From Aphelocoma coerulescens (taxonomy: Eukaryota; Chordata; Aves; Passeriformes; Corvidae), in contig NC_091020.1 of NCBI RefSeq assembly GCF_041296385.1, positions 24,836,501 through 24,900,500 of the forward strand: a DNA stretch of 64,000 nt, written 5' to 3'. The notes below the pieces were generated by a model. The model was not told where the DNA came from and made no database searches. It saw only the letters and a list, made by a program, of their open reading frames with translations. Of the stretch, positions 1-14,059 are shown piece after piece. Position 1 is the stretch's first letter; each line of letters begins with the position of its first letter. The translations under genes were made by a program, and so were the position numbers.

Positions 1-1735
1 TTTGAGGCACCCAACCCCTTCCATAAATGAGTAGGAAATGCCACAGATTTCTGTCCCAAGATTCCTCAGCAGTGAAGTTGATTGCTTGGCTCCAGAGAGC
101 AACTTTAGTATTTGGCTCAGGCTGAAGAAATGCAGAATTAGCCTCTTGCATTTTTCACAGTTATATTTTTATGATGAAATTATCCTCCTGGAGGAAGACA
201 GAGCTTTGGAAACGCACATTCAGCATTTCACCAGGCTGTGACATATGGGGCAGGGCGCTCTGACAGCAAAGCCCAGCCTGTCCGGCACCAGGGAGAGATG
301 GCTCGGCACGGGCTGGGAGCTGCAGAACACTGGAGCAATGAGCTAACGCCATGTGATCCTCCAATGCAAGGCCCAGCAGCCTTGAAAAAGAGAACACAAA
401 TGTTTATAGCAAGTTTTTCCTGGAAAGAAGTATAAAAACAAAATCTTGCCTAAGAGTCACATCCTCATCTGTTTCTGGTTTACCTTGTTTATTCCTACAG
501 ATGGCAAGTTTCTCCACAGGACAGAAAAATGTATTTACCTTAGCAAGAACACTGGGTGGAGGTGTTCTTCACCTCCTCTAAACTGGCCCTGCTTGTCCCT
601 TGTGGGGAGGCCAAATTTATCTCTGTCTTTCAATGACCAAGCATGTGTCACTTTATTATAGCCTTTACAGCATAAATGCTGAGTGATAAAAACAAGTTAA
701 TAAAAATTAATCATTCTCATGTGGAGGTTTTCCAGTTGTGCTCTTCACTTGGGAATTTTATTACAAACATCTACATGCAGCTACAACATGTTTAAAAGAT
801 GCATCTAATCACAGTTACAAATTAAGTATTGAGTATCAGAGTCATAAATTCAAATGTACCTTATAAACTGGTCGGGCTAATGAGCTTGCATATACATCAT
901 ATGAATCTGATTAAGAGCTTAAGAAGGCTGCACAGGCTTTGAATCTTTACTTCATTTTCTTGAGCCCTCCCTGATCTGAGGGTGGGTGCCTCAAATTCTT
1001 GTTTCTGTAGGAGATGTGGGTCCAGCCTCTGGTTAGCAACCACATGGTCCATTTGGGTTTCTGAACTGCAGCCTGAGCAGTTCCTCTGCTGTCCCTCTCC
1101 AGGGACACCTTCTGCTGTTTCAGACTAACTCTGCCCAGAGCTCTGTGTATGGTGCCTGGCCACTGTCTTCTCCATCTCCTGTCTCTATGGATGACCTCCT
1201 CAAAAGGAGACATTACCCATGGCCTGCCAGGTTGTGCCTGCTCATGGGAGGCTGGATACCATCACCTCCACCACAACATTCAGGGGACCAACAACGTCAT
1301 CCCCTAAACGCTCATCCCAGAGAGTCCTTGGAAATGGAGAGAGGGCAGGAAGAGGAGAAAACTCCCAAGTGACAGACTACCAAGCCTCAACCCCAACTCC
1401 AGACATAGCTTGTCCAAAAAGGCTTTTGCTGCTGAATTACTGCACCAGGAAGAATAGCTGGAGCACAGCAGTTTAAATCAAAGTAAGAGAAGAGCTTCTG
1501 CATGTAATGCCGCTGAATCATGGTACTCACTGGTGTTAGACTGTAATCACCAAAACTAGGCATGGGTTCAAAAAGCAATGAGATAAATTCATGAAGCAAG
1601 GATAAATGGTGGCTATTGTACTCCATGCTCTGGATGTTTTGACCCGAAGAGTCCCATAGCGGCTGAATGCCAGAAACAGAGAGGATACACAAGGGAAGCT
1701 CACTCTGTATTTGCTTTGTTTCTTGTATTGGCTGT

Positions 1736-1796
1736 AAGCCACTGTTGGAGACAGGAGGCCAGATGGGGCCCTGGTCTCACCTAATTGTGGCCTTAT
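1736..1796 (+). mobile_element. Ancient CR1/L3-like repeat fossil
   Basis: The stretch GCCACTGTTGGAGACAGGAG, then CCAGATGGGGCCCTGGTCTCACC and a TGTGGCC, resembles a motif that recurs in reptile and bird genomes (roughly CACTGTTGGAAACAGGAT, TAGATGGACC.TTGGTCT, AGTATGGC). I assign this from memory of the motif; the exact family is uncertain. Confidence 0.4.
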
Positions 1797-4700
1797 AGCA
1801 TATTCTCCTGTAAAAGATCAGACTGGATTAGGATAAATTACATCCAAATCACACTGCATTACTCAGCACATTAAATTGTCCTTAATCACGTACTTTGATG
1901 GTCTAGAATCCTGCTTAAATTTACCTCCTGTGCATATTTCTGTGCCTATTGAAATCACTGCTGAATTTCAACTGTACATAACCAGGCTCTAATGAAAAGC
2001 CAATAAGGCTCTTTGATCAAGCTTTAATAGGACTCATCATGGGGACATACTCTACTGTGGCAAATGGTTTCCTCATCCTGTCTCTTTCAGAAATGTTTTG
2101 TGAGCCTTTAAAAGCAATTTAGTCCTGATTTATGTTAGCTAAGTGATTTCTGTTGCACATGTGAGTTACAAGAAAAGGGCTCTCATTTCTATTTGCTACA
2201 CTGTTCAGGAAATCAGTTATAAATGCTGTAGTGCCTTCAATGTCTCTGACTTCAATGCAGCGGAAACCAGCAATCTGAGTGAATACTTCATCATCCCCAA
2301 TTCTCCCATATGTGTGTCCAGCACTTAAAGAGGCAACCTATAGGATATTTTTTTGGTAAAGGGTACTGAGACTCGCCTGTCTAAGCTGTTTATCTAAGCT
2401 GTTTCCAGCAGATATTCAAGGAAACAAACATGAAATTCTTTAATAGAGAGAGTATGAAACATATTGATGACTATCTAATAAAATTAAATGTGCATTCAAT
2501 AGGAGTGAGTCACCTCATCACACATTTAGAGGTGAGGAATGTAGAAAGGGTGACTGAGCAACCTCATGCAGTCAGCCAGGGGTGCAAAGCAACCCAAAAG
2601 TTTGATGGCTTGACCTGACCTGCTAGTGGCATCCAACCAACCCCCAGTATAGGTTAGAGCAGATCTCTTCACACCAGGGGACAGATGCCAGCAGGAGCCA
2701 CTGCAAAGTGCCTGTGGCCAGTGGTGTAAGTGCTACAGCTGCTGCTGCTTTGCTTGTGGTGTTGCTGAGCAAAGAAATTCCCATTTCTTCTTGCTCCTCA
2801 TCTTGGGCAGAGTGACCTGAGAAAGGAGAAGGAACCCAAGCAACAGTGGTTTGGGCTACCTTCCTCCTGCTCTCCCCTCTCGCTCTTGAGAGAAAGCCCT
2901 TGCGACACACAATTCCCCTCGACTCTCACACACCACATCCCACCTGTGAACACAACTCCCCATGATGAATCTGCAGGGGCTGGTGACACCAAGCCCTTGG
3001 AAGACCCACAGGACCAGAACCCTTTCACAGGAAGACAAAGCAGAAGATCCTCCTGTCTGCCCTTTTCTTTCTGACTGCCCAAGCAGTGATGATACCCACT
3101 CACAGCCTCCTCTGAACACTCTCCTTTGCCCCATACCAGCCTCAAAAACACCCCACTGTGGATGCTGGATTTCCTCATCGCTCCCTGGGATTCTCCACAG
3201 CCCATCCCAGTGTGTGGTGCAAGTGCTGGCAGGAGCTTTCATGCTGGAGGCTCACACAGGGAAATCCCAGGCTGTCACTGGCATTTTTGACATTTTAAAG
3301 TCTCTAACTTGGCAAAGTAAGAAATGATTTACAGGCATTTCCAGACATGACCCCAGTCCTGCTAGACCTCTGAGCTCCCAGTACAAAGGAGAATGTGCCA
3401 GATGCTTGGTATTGGACAATTTTGCATTTTTTTTCTGATGGTGTTCTTCTGGTGTGTAGTACTTCTGTGTACTCAACTGGTTTTTTTAGCAACATGATGC
3501 TTGGGCTTCTCTGTCTGGCTGCTCCTGCTACATGTCCAAGGGCAGTAGGACTTGAAAGATTAAGACTGCAGTGTGCACAGACAGCAGATGGCTATTGCAT
3601 CTGTACTTACTTTGCACTGCTAAATACCCTATTGCCCTACCTAGTTTTACATCCCCTTTTAGTGGGAGATCTCTCCCAACTTTTTAAAATCATCTGTTGC
3701 ACATATGGCCCTAGGAATGGTAAATATTTTTTCCAAGAGAGGCAAAAACTTATGATGCATGTGGGAAGACAAGATCAAGCCCACAGTATGAACTTCAACT
3801 TCTTCATCTGGTGACTGTATTCTTTCCTTTCCTCTTTACATTTCCTTCAGTTAGAGCAGGGAGATTAAAGCAGGGCTCCTTCCCAAATCTGCCTCAGCAG
3901 CATGTCCTCAGTTAACTGTCTTGCAACATCAAATGTCTTTCCAGCATACTAAACAGTGTAGTTCTCTGTAAGACACCAATTTTATATTACTTGGAATTGT
4001 TTTCTGCCTGTTTCTACAAAGCAGCACATGGAAATACCTTTCAAGTCATCGGGTTCTTTAATTTACTAGTCAAGAGACATAAATCATGGCATGTAAGATC
4101 TACTGCAAGTTCATGAACTCTAGGAAATTTCTCTAATCACTATCCTTTGAACTTGAGCTTTTTCAGACACTGTAAAACTCCAAAACATAGCTATTAAATG
4201 CATCTAGTAAATTTTGCTGGATTGGCAACTACTAAAAGCAGACTTGTCTTCCCTGATTACCTACCAGGATCAGGCAGTCTTAAAACATCCTCTGTGATGC
4301 TAACATTAAAACATAAAAGAAAAAAGAAGTCTTGAATTTGTCTTGCCCAATATAACTGTTTGGATTCATTAAATGATTCCAAATTATCACTGACAGGCAC
4401 CAATTATGACAGAAAAATAGAGACATCTTCCCAAAGATAAAACCTTTCAAACACTAGGGTTATTTTTCAAGGTAATGACCAAACCCCTTTCAAATACCCA
4501 ATTCTGATAGTAGGTCCAACTCTTTTATGCTCTCTAAAAGATAAAAGAGCTAAATTACACAGCAGCTGGAAAGAAGCATTATGAAGTTTCCAGAGTATTC
4601 CACCCTAGGAAGTATCAGACCCACTGAGATTTACTGAGCACTCCATGAGTGAATGGAGATGTTCTTTATTGTATGAATAATAAATTTAAAAAAGCTATAT

Positions 4701-7600
4701 ACCTCAAGATGGTGCAAAAGATTCTTTCAGTCTCAATGCTCAATTCATTTTGGGAAGGGAAACAAAGAAAACAGCTATTTCAGCCTGGACAAGTATAAGA
4801 TTCCTGAGACTAAAGATAGACAGATACACCCTAAGTTTTGTAGTCCCATACTTAAAATTATCAAAACTTGTAGTGAATTTTGCTTGATTGGTATTTGACA
4901 GATTATAATACTAAACTAAAACTGACTTTGCAGTAGCAGAAGATGTTTTTGCTATTACATGTTTGGATCCATCCTAATACTTTCTTTTGAGCCTTACTCA
5001 ATTAAAAGAGCAAATTAAAAAAATCATGCTACCCTCAAATATATGCTTGTATACTTGCTTCAAAACACCTCAAATCATGTCAACTCACTTTCTAAGGTGA
5101 CCAGCATAAAATATTAAGTAACTCTGGAAAATAGAAGAAATTATCTTTCTATATTCATTTGCAACATATGCAGATTGCACACACCATGAAACAGTGCAAT
5201 GTCTGAATAGACAAAAATTTTGCTGTCCAGTTCAGATATAAATTTGGATGTTTTTCAGATGTGCTCATGCAGAAAACACTCAGTGTCTCCTTGTCCTTTT
5301 TATGTAAGTCCTGTCCAATTCTCCATGCAGACATTAATTTTTAATTCACCTTGTACATCTCCGAAGAGTGTGTGTGGCATTTCCAGTATCTTTTTCCATG
5401 TTCTACAGTCTTAAAAGTGAAGAGGCATAATGAATGAATGTAATTATTTCCATCCATTCAGCTGGTTATAGGAGCAGACCTTTTAATTCAGCTAAAAGAG
5501 AAATTACTTTTTCCTTCAAAATGAACGATGATTCAGGGAGTATTTCTGGCCTGCAACATGAGGGATCTCTATTTTTCAGAGCTAGATGGCCACTGGCAGT
5601 GTATTCCTGCTTTAACTGTTCATGTTATCTGATATGTAGATATCACATGTGGGCGAAGGGAAAATGCCGTTGATTGTCAGGCATTACACCCCCTCCTTTT
5701 CGGTTGTTGATCTCACTTGCTCAGTAGCTCCCAAGCTTGGAATATCAATGAGGTTCTGCAAATGTCATGCCCTGCAATCAGCTTTTGTGCACTATTTTCT
5801 CCCTTTGTTACCTGAAATGCCAGAAGCTGGACAGTAAGAAACCATACTCTCAGCAGGAACATTGCCCTTCCTACCAAGGCAAGCCACGATGTGCCTGGCA
5901 GTAGCATCTACTGCAGGATGACAAAAGCATCCCTGAGGTCCTGGGAGGTTTGTGCATTCTGAAGTTGACACTGTGGTGTCCGGTTCCGAGCTGAATTCAG
6001 TGCTCTTTTGAATAATCTCTCATTACAGTAAAATGCTGTGAGATTCAAAACTAGAATCTAGGCACACCAGCCAGGAGATGCAGCTGTGGGGATTATGAAT
6101 CAGAGCATGAAAGGGAGTGTCCTACTGCCAATAACCTACTTATTAACAGTTTCTTCCCCAGTCATCCTCTGGGACTGGAGCTAATTCCTGGAACCTTCTG
6201 CTTTGCCTCTGCTCCCTCTGCAGCATCAGCTTCCTACCTGTCCCTGCCTTGCCACTTCTGGCCTCAACCTGTTGTCTCTGGGGCAGCTGATTGCCTCCCT
6301 CCCCTGCTTACAACCCTAATGCAAAATGGCTCTGGAACATGAACACCCTGGGCCCTGCACAAAAACCAGCTCTAACCTACACAGCAACAGCATGTGCAGC
6401 ACCAAAGATTCAGCTTCAAGCCTTCAAGCTCTGCTGTGCATCCCATCCATTAGCAGTGCCTGGGGAGCTCTGCAGAGACCTACCTCATGATTAGATAAAA
6501 GCTTTTCCTTCTAAATCACTGTACAGAAAGAAACAAAGGTCTGAAAGAGTGAACTCCATGCAGATTAGAGGCCAGGCACATCCCCTCTGCTGGTTATGTG
6601 TTTTCATTTTACACTGAAGAATGCAAGGTTTTGTTGTAGGCTGTAAGTTGCTTAATTTATTTACTATGGTAACACTACCAAGACCCTTTTCCCAGTAAAG
6701 ACTCAGAAAAGGGAAAAGTGCTCAGGTTTTTCCCAACAAGAAACATTTTTAAAAATAATGTTGTGAAAATCTTAGAGCCCTATGTGCACCCAAGCAAATC
6801 TGGCATGGTGATGAGAAGGAAGAGATTTTTTGCCACCTCTCTGCCTCCACTACCCAGGAGCCTGCAGGTCATATCATAACCAACAGGTCCTAGAACTGCT
6901 CTAATCAGCAGTGAAACAGTGAAAATGCAAACATAACCCCCTGCCCCTCATCCCTCCTTCACCTGCCTTGAGGGTCTCCAAAGGGCAGGCAAGGAGGCTG
7001 TGAGAGGAGCCGACCTCTGGCGCACAGGGCAGAGGACACGCGCAGATGACACACACCATGCACATGCCCTGAACTGTGGCTCACCATCAGCTCCAAAGAA
7101 AGTCCATCTCCCAAAGAGGACTTGAAAAACAATTGCAACAATGACAATAGAGCTCCAAATATGTCTCCAGGTGCAGTTTTACTCAATGCTTAAAGTCAGG
7201 AACATTTCAGAAGAAAAGCTGCAGTTAAGGCTGGGAACAGGTCCTACTTGAAACAAGTCAGAGCATCCAGTTGCTAATGCAACCATGGCCATATTATCTT
7301 CCCAGCTGAGCACCCAGGAACTCGGGTGGCTCTCCCTACTCAGAAGAAAGGAAAAGACACCACAGCATTTCACAAGAATAAAGTTGAGCAAAGAACTCAA
7401 GGCCCAAAGTTGCAAAGGAAGAGTGGAGGCTGGGGTTTAATTTCTCCATCCCTCAAAGACTCAGACTCAGTCGTGCTGACCTTCATTCTATGCCACAGTG
7501 CGAGTTCCAAAATACATCGCTCTGCTTAAAAGTGTGTCACAGCTCTTAGAAGCATGAAAATCAGGTTGTGGGTGGGAGTAACTGCACAGTACATGTGCAC

Positions 7601-7618
7601 AGTGTATATATATACACT
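7601..7618. repeat. 18-bp perfect palindrome with TA core
   Basis: AGTGTATATATATACACT is its own reverse complement, next to ACATGTGCAC. It is a short TG/TA microsatellite-like site that can extrude as a cruciform. No functional claim. Confidence 0.9.
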
Positions 7619-9331
7619 TTTGAGCAACAGTCTTTTAAATTCCACTTTGCAGAAAGCAGACTTTTAGCACTTCAGGAGTTGAACACACTGTTATTATCAG
7701 AGGCTGGAAGCAGAACTGTTTTAAGAGGTAGGGGTCCTTTTCTATTAATTTTTTTTAGGAAACATACCTTTTTTTTTTACAGCTCAGCTTTTCTAAAAAA
7801 TAATTATTTTATGCTCAGTCACAGCTCTTCACTGGTAATGTTACGCCCAGTTTGGAAGATATGAGCACTGAATGATTTGGCACAGAGATATACTCAAAGG
7901 AAAAGAAACTGCTTACAATGTATGATATGCTTTGATGGCAGTGATTTAAAAATGCTAGTGTTTCATTCCAGCAAATGTTACAATAACAAGCACAAGATTA
8001 ATGCCCTGATGCCTTGTCAGAGATGTTCACAGGTCAGATAAAACCACTACATTATACCTGCAGGATCCAGCATTTCAAAGACAGCCCTGTGTGGGCTCTC
8101 ATCCCTGCAAGCCATGCATCGGCACTATTGTCCCAAAAGCTGACCTCACACTGAGGGTTTTCCTGCCAACACTTTCGAACCTCTGAAACACGTCCGGGCT
8201 GTCCCACCTCCCAGCCACGGCCACCTCAACCACCTGAGCTGCTTCCTCTGTACGAGGGAGCAGCGAGAGAGAAGAAAATGTTCAGTCCACATCAGGCCTT
8301 GCCAAACAGCTGGCAAGGAATAACCTTAGAAAAAGTGATACGTAAGCAACTGTGGAGGAGATTTGTCAGTTTAAGAGGGGCAGGATGAGATCATCCATTG
8401 CCTTCTGTTGTCTTTTTGCTGAAAACAGCCAACAGACAGCTGGATGGCCCCCGATCCTGCACTTAAACACAGCTGCAGAAAAATTTGCATTTCATCATCA
8501 TGTTGCATTCTTCTCTTCTTCTCACAGGCCTTCCCTTGGCTTGCTCCAGGGTTTCCAAGCCTGTAGCACATCCCTTCACACCTGCTGAGGTCTGTTCACA
8601 TTTAACATTGAGCAGTAACAAATACTTCTCTTATATTCCTTCATTTAATAAAAGTTGCAAATTTTTCAGAGTTCCCCCTCACTTAATTTTTTTTGTTACA
8701 TATTCTGGGGAAATAAGCCAGATTGTGCTCTGAGGATGCAATTGCAGAAGCTCAGAGATGCGTGTGGTGGCAAACTGTACTGACACTGCAGAGCAGGCTT
8801 GGGCTGGTGATGCTGCTCATGGATCAGGACATGCAGGCAGGATTTCAGCAGCACCTACACTTTTCAATCACTTCCTTTGCCAAGGAAAAGGGTTAATTTC
8901 TCAGAGAATCCTGTGGCGCTCTGACTCCCTCACACTGCCAGCCCATGCTACTCTTGAGGAGGCTGCACAAAGACCATGCAGGCAGCCCTGTGTGATGTGA
9001 AGGGAATTGTTGCTGTTACTTAAAATATCCCGACACAGAAATGAGGTTCTGCTGGGACTCTCCCACCTGTGGATGGGCATGGTTGAAATTCCTCATCCTC
9101 CTCGGGTACTACAGAGCAGCAGCAGCACTTGTTCCAGCCCTTGGGGTGAATTGCAACCTTGTCTTAGGCTTAGGCAAACTGAGTTTCACCCTTTACATCT
9201 GAAACTTCTCCTACAAAAGGCAGAAGGACATACGTACTGGGTACATTTAAATATTACACCGTGATATGTTGGGTACCAGCACACACGGTCCTTTCAAGGC
9301 TCACACGCTTGCAAGAACAACTTTTGATATT

Positions 9332-9613
9332 CACAGAATCATAGAATCATTTAGGTTGGAAAAGACCCTTAAGATCATCAAGTCCAACTGTTAACCAAGG
9401 ACTGCCAAGGCACCAGTCCGTAAGTGCCACATCTGCCTGTCTTTTAAATAGCTCCATTAGCCTTCTCTGGATTCAACCCAGCACCTCAATGTTCTTCTTG
9501 TAGTGAGAGGCCCAAAACTGGACACAACGCTGGAGGTGGAGTTTCACCAGAGCCCAGCACAGGGGGATGATCACTGGCCTGGCCCTGCTGGCCACACTAT
9601 TGCTGATACAAGC
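9332..9613 (-). mobile_element. CR1 LINE fragment, 3' end, internally deleted
   Basis: On the plus strand it begins CACAGAATCATAGAATCATT followed by TAGGTTGGAAAAGACC, the reverse complement of the CR1 3' UTR tail with its octamer repeats, so the element lies on the minus strand. It continues through the CR1 stretches around AAGATCATCAAGTCCAAC, AGTGCCACATCTGCC and GGCCCAAAACTGGACACA to CTGCTGGCCACACTATT. The segment normally between the TTTTAAATA part and the CAGCACCTCAATGTTCTTCT part is largely missing, suggesting an internal deletion of roughly 200-300 bp relative to the consensus as I remember it. It is severely 5' truncated, as usual for CR1, and only non-coding UTR remains. Confidence 0.93.
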
Positions 9614-12199
9614 TTTATAAAGCATTTTACAGATCAGCTTGCCAATCCAGATGGATTTTCTGATCTGCTCTAGCTATGGAGTGATTTAGCAGAGTTTGCC
9701 TTACACTCTGTGATTGGGAGAAGACTACAGACCAGTAAGATTAAATGGCAGTATTAAAAGAAGTTAAGCCACAAAGATTACTGAGAAACTTTTAGTGAAA
9801 CATGTGTTACATCCTTCCCTCCTGGGGCCCATGTCTGGACTCTCCCCCTGGAGTCACTGTGCAATCATGTCAAGACTGTCAAGAGATAAATGCCCAGAGA
9901 CACAGTGATGCTCATCTTCCCTTCCTTCTGCATGATGCTAAAGAGCAGCTGATGCCTTGACAAACGCAGGCTGCTTGGGGATGACTTCACACCCAAACTT
10001 CACCAAAGGCGGCTTCCCCCTCCTCTGTATTACACAGAACATTTGCATTAACATTTATTGCTTCATTTCATTTTGGTCCATCTGTTCCTCCTGGCTCATT
10101 TTCTGTTGTCTGGTCAATACTTCAGAACAACCTGAATCATTTCTAAAATGAAGGACAGGGAGTCAGGCCCTAGGAGCAAGGCCCACGAGGAAAGGCACAC
10201 AGAGAACAGAGCTGAGACACAAGCAGGCCCTGAGGTCCCCAAGGAGCAGGGGCCGAGCACAGCTCATGACATGCTGCTGCCTGATGAGACTGGGGCTTGA
10301 TCACTGTTTCTGCCCAAGCAGTACAGCTGTGTCTGCCACCACATTTTCAGCTGTTTGACAACTGGTGACAAAGATGCATCCCCCCCTCCTGGTACTAGAT
10401 TAGATTTTCCCTGCTGTGATACACAGGCTTTTTAACTATGCGTGGCCAACTCCTGCTATGACCAGCTTGCCTTGAATGATAGGTGGTAAATGTGCTTTAT
10501 CCCTGTCCCTAGCCATAGCCCTGAATCCCTGTCATGTGTCAAGGGCACTGACCTTCACTCTCTGCCCACTGAGTCCCAACAGGACTCACCTGGTGCCCAT
10601 TTATGCTCAATTTCAGGCTGCTTTCTTTGCCACACTGCTCCATAGCTCCTTGACTCTGGTTAGTGTGTTAATTGCTAATCACTTTGGATCAGCAGACCCA
10701 TAGCAGAGTGAGGGTCAGTGTTGACTCCAGTGAGCCCTCTTAGCCTGCCTATCCTTGCTCTTCAGACCAGATATAATTTTTTAGGCATGTTATGGCTCAC
10801 AACAAAGTCCTGGCAGCACCCAGCCGTCACGGGACAAGGGCTCAGACACATCATCATCTCCTGCATCCTTTTCCCTCTCCAACTGGAGTCAGCCACAATG
10901 TGGACAGGCCCAAGCCAGCCCCATGGGGACACCAAGCTTGGGTTGAAGCCTAGACGCCAAGGCTCTGCTTTATCTCTGCCTCAGAACAGAGCACAGCAAA
11001 AAACAACTCTCGGGACACTGCAGTGACCCATTAAAATTAATGGGGTTAAATCATCCTGGTGTAAGTCACCAACTTCAAAAGATTTACACAAGGGATGAGT
11101 CTGGAGCCATTATTTTTCTTCTTTGTGCCTTTCAGAAAGATGATCTATTTTCCAGACTGCTATGCTCAGCCAGTCTTTCTAACTAAATTAACTACCCTCT
11201 TGTCGGTCTCTTATTCCATGCTCTTGTCTACTGTCCAAGTAATTCCAACAACTGCTCACCTGCTCTGTTTTTCCCCATGCAAGACGACCCTCGTATACTT
11301 CCAACTGGCCTAATTAATTTCCCTTTTCAGGGACAAATAAAGAAAGGACAGAAAAATCAACTCCCCAAACAAAGTTTCATTAGAGAAGCCAGGAGGACTA
11401 TGTACCCTCAAGGCACATCTCTTCGCTTGGTTTGAATAGCAGGTAAAGGAGCAGGTAGAAGTGTAACACCTCTACCTCCCTTGAAACAACAACGCACAAG
11501 ACCTGCCTGATGTATTTCACATATATTTTTCTGTAACTGGAAGCACTTATCTAGGGAAGTGAAGGGGACCAACAAGACAGGCAGAGAAGCCTCTCATGTG
11601 AAAGATACAAGCTCCCAGCTCCTCTGTCATCTGGAAGCCAGTCTTGATCCTGAGGAGGCACATTCAGTAACAGCACCAGTGCAGATGGCCTTCAAATCTT
11701 TCAGTAAAGAGCTCAGTAACTCTAAAAAGCATAAATCAAAACCGTTAAAATTGGCAGATGATTTGATAGGAAGAAATTGCCTTTTGGGGACTGCTTTTTG
11801 TCTGCCAAATTCACCCAGACGCAGAACCACATATGGATTTCTAACCTATCCAGGTTTCAGTGGTGATTACAGCAGTGATTGTGGTATGAACCATGCTAGA
11901 CATATTATTTTGGGAGAGCTGATGCATTAGAAGCAGACAATGAAAAGCTCAGAGTGTATTTGGTCCGTGACTTAACCCACCTCCATAGTTCCCAGGTATT
12001 CAGCTCTGACGATTTTGGCACAGGAAAAGTAGGCTTGAAATTCAGCTCCTGAACCAGTTTCAAACTTTGCTGAAAGTCCGGAGGTGTTTGGATCTGTGAT
12101 ATTGACTAGTAGCTCCCAAAAGAGGCTGCTAATTTCTCAGGGTGAGGCAGCAGAGGATGGAAGGAACTAGTGTTATTTCACTTTGCTCTAAATGCACTG
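9614..12199. other. Non-coding stretch between the CR1 fragment and the CpG block
   Basis: No exon, repeat or RNA gene recognised. The longest open frame (11559-11930, plus) resembles no family I know. Confidence 0.55.
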
Positions 12200-12800
12200 C
12201 AGCCATCTGTGCAGCCGCTAAACCACAGGGCCTTGAAGGAACTACGAAACAGTCTGACCGTAAAGTCAGGCACTGAGAAGCAGTCACTGCCGGGTTGACA
12301 CAGCCTGCTGGTACTCCTCAAACCCCTGGAAGAAATGCTGCCTGACAGCTGCTTTCTATCCCCCGTGCTTTGGCCCCACCGTGTCCCCGCGAGCGTCTTT
12401 TACAGCCCAGCTTAGACATGTACCAACGATGTATCAAGATGAGTAACGGACTAAAAAACAAAAATACTGGGCGATCAGGAGCTCCACAAAGCTGCTTGTA
12501 AATCACCTAGAAGTGGCATGTTTCCATAATAAACAATCCGTTATCGCGTTGCTCCGGGGGAAGGGGAGCGGCGCGGCCGTGCCGGGCGCGGGTGCGGAGG
12601 AGCCGCGCTCCATCTGCCGGCCGCCCCCGGCATCCGCCGGGATGCTCCTCGCTCCCGCGGAGGCCAGGCACCATTAATTCCAACTTGCACTGTGGCAACA
12701 TCCATGCAGGCTCCGCCCGTGAAGAGAGACCAGCTCTGTCAGGATTTACACGGATAAAAAATAAAAGCGACTGCGCCTATGTGAGAGGTGCTGGGCTGTG
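12200..12800. promoter_or_regulatory. CpG-island-like block, candidate internal promoter
   Basis: The core at 12541-12660 has about 21 CpG dinucleotides in 120 bp by eye, in sharp contrast to the CpG-poor surrounding intron. Scattered CpGs extend from about 12.24 to 12.77 kb. GC-box-like sequences occur at about 12622-12628 (CCGCCCCC) and 12711-12718 (CTCCGCCC). A TATA-like AATAAAAG lies at about 12760 on the plus strand. Direction is unresolved: minus-strand transcription would give an SH3PXD2A isoform lacking the PX exons, plus-strand transcription an antisense RNA. An open frame crosses the core on the minus strand (12507-12701), but its composition is what GC-rich DNA gives and I assign it no function. 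Confidence 0.5.
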
Positions 12801-14059
12801 GCTGGCATAGGGCTGTGAAGAAACTCTTCCCAACTGGGACCGAGAAGTCACTGCTGTCACCTCCATGAGACACAATCCATCATCGTGCACAAAGCATGCA
12901 ACAAGGCACGTTGGGTTCTGTAGGTGGGAAGCAGTCTGGGAACCAAAAAGTTTGTATTTCTGTTACAGGCAACACCTTCATTTCCCTTGCCCTGACAACC
13001 TCTTTTTCCAATATCCCTGGACAAGCAGGGCTCCATAAGAGCAAAAGCCAACTGCCTTCCAAAAGATCTTCAGGTGAAATGTTATTTGTCCCAATATGCT
13101 TGATCATGACATGGCAAAACTGTTGATACCTGAAAATACAAATGTATACATGCAGCTGGCAAGGATCTGGGATGGCACTTGCACGTACATATTCCCATGT
13201 ATTTCATGTTTGTAAAATATCTATTTCCAAAGGACAGGCTCGGTGACATTACCCTGTTGCCAGCAGGACTTCGGGAAGTCCAAATGAGAGAGCACAGAAT
13301 CACTGTGTTACCCATCAGCCACAAGTGACCTCTACTGGAAGTTGCCTTGAGAACTAAAACACAGCCTAAGCCATGAACAGGGAGACCAAGCAGCTCCCTT
13401 AAAGCAAATCTGCAGCAAAGAGAGAATGTGAATTCAGGACTTCACCCTTTTCTCCCATTCATCTCATGAGTCCTGTCACAGCCTCGTCCAACAAGGCTCC
13501 CACTACGCAGAGATCCTGCCCAGCCAGCAGCAATGTCATGTGGCACCTCAAACCTGCATCTAACAGCCTGTTCCAGCTAATTACATTGTGATGGCTAACA
13601 GGCTTTAAAAGCTTAATTCCTGACTTATTTTTCCTACATCACTTTTGATATAATGGGGACAAAACAGTTCACATCACAGTTTTTGAGGTATCAGGCAATT
13701 TAATTTCTTGCTAATTTCTGAGCAGTCGTAACCCTTTTGATGTCCCGTCCATGCTTTAAAAGGATATGGCAATCCTGACAGTTTAGAAATGTGCATACAA
13801 TTATGAATGCTAATACAGTTAACAGTGAAAGACTCATACTTGGATCACAAACCCAGCTCTCTTTCAACTCAAGCTCTCCTTGGAGGCTTCCAAGTAAATG
13901 GGTCAGATAGCAGTACAAAACTCCAGATAAAGAAAACTAATGCTTAAGTTATAGAAAAGAGCAACAAAATTCTTCAAAAAGCCCTGACTAGGCACTGTCA
14001 GAGAGATTAAAGACAGGAGCAGCTCCCTAGCTATTAGATGTCAGGGTCAAATTTCATGT

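Larger units (their letters stand above)
1..9331. other. Non-coding intronic stretch, mostly unique
   Basis: Apart from the repeat fossil at 1.74 kb and the palindrome at 7.6 kb I see nothing definable. The part at about 3.8-5.2 kb is notably AT-rich with almost no open frames. Confidence 0.6.

Noticed and set aside
12507..12701. Minus-strand frame through the CpG block as a first coding exon
   Set aside because: Arg/Pro/Gly-rich translation is automatic in CpG islands and I cannot match it to any TKS5 isoform start.
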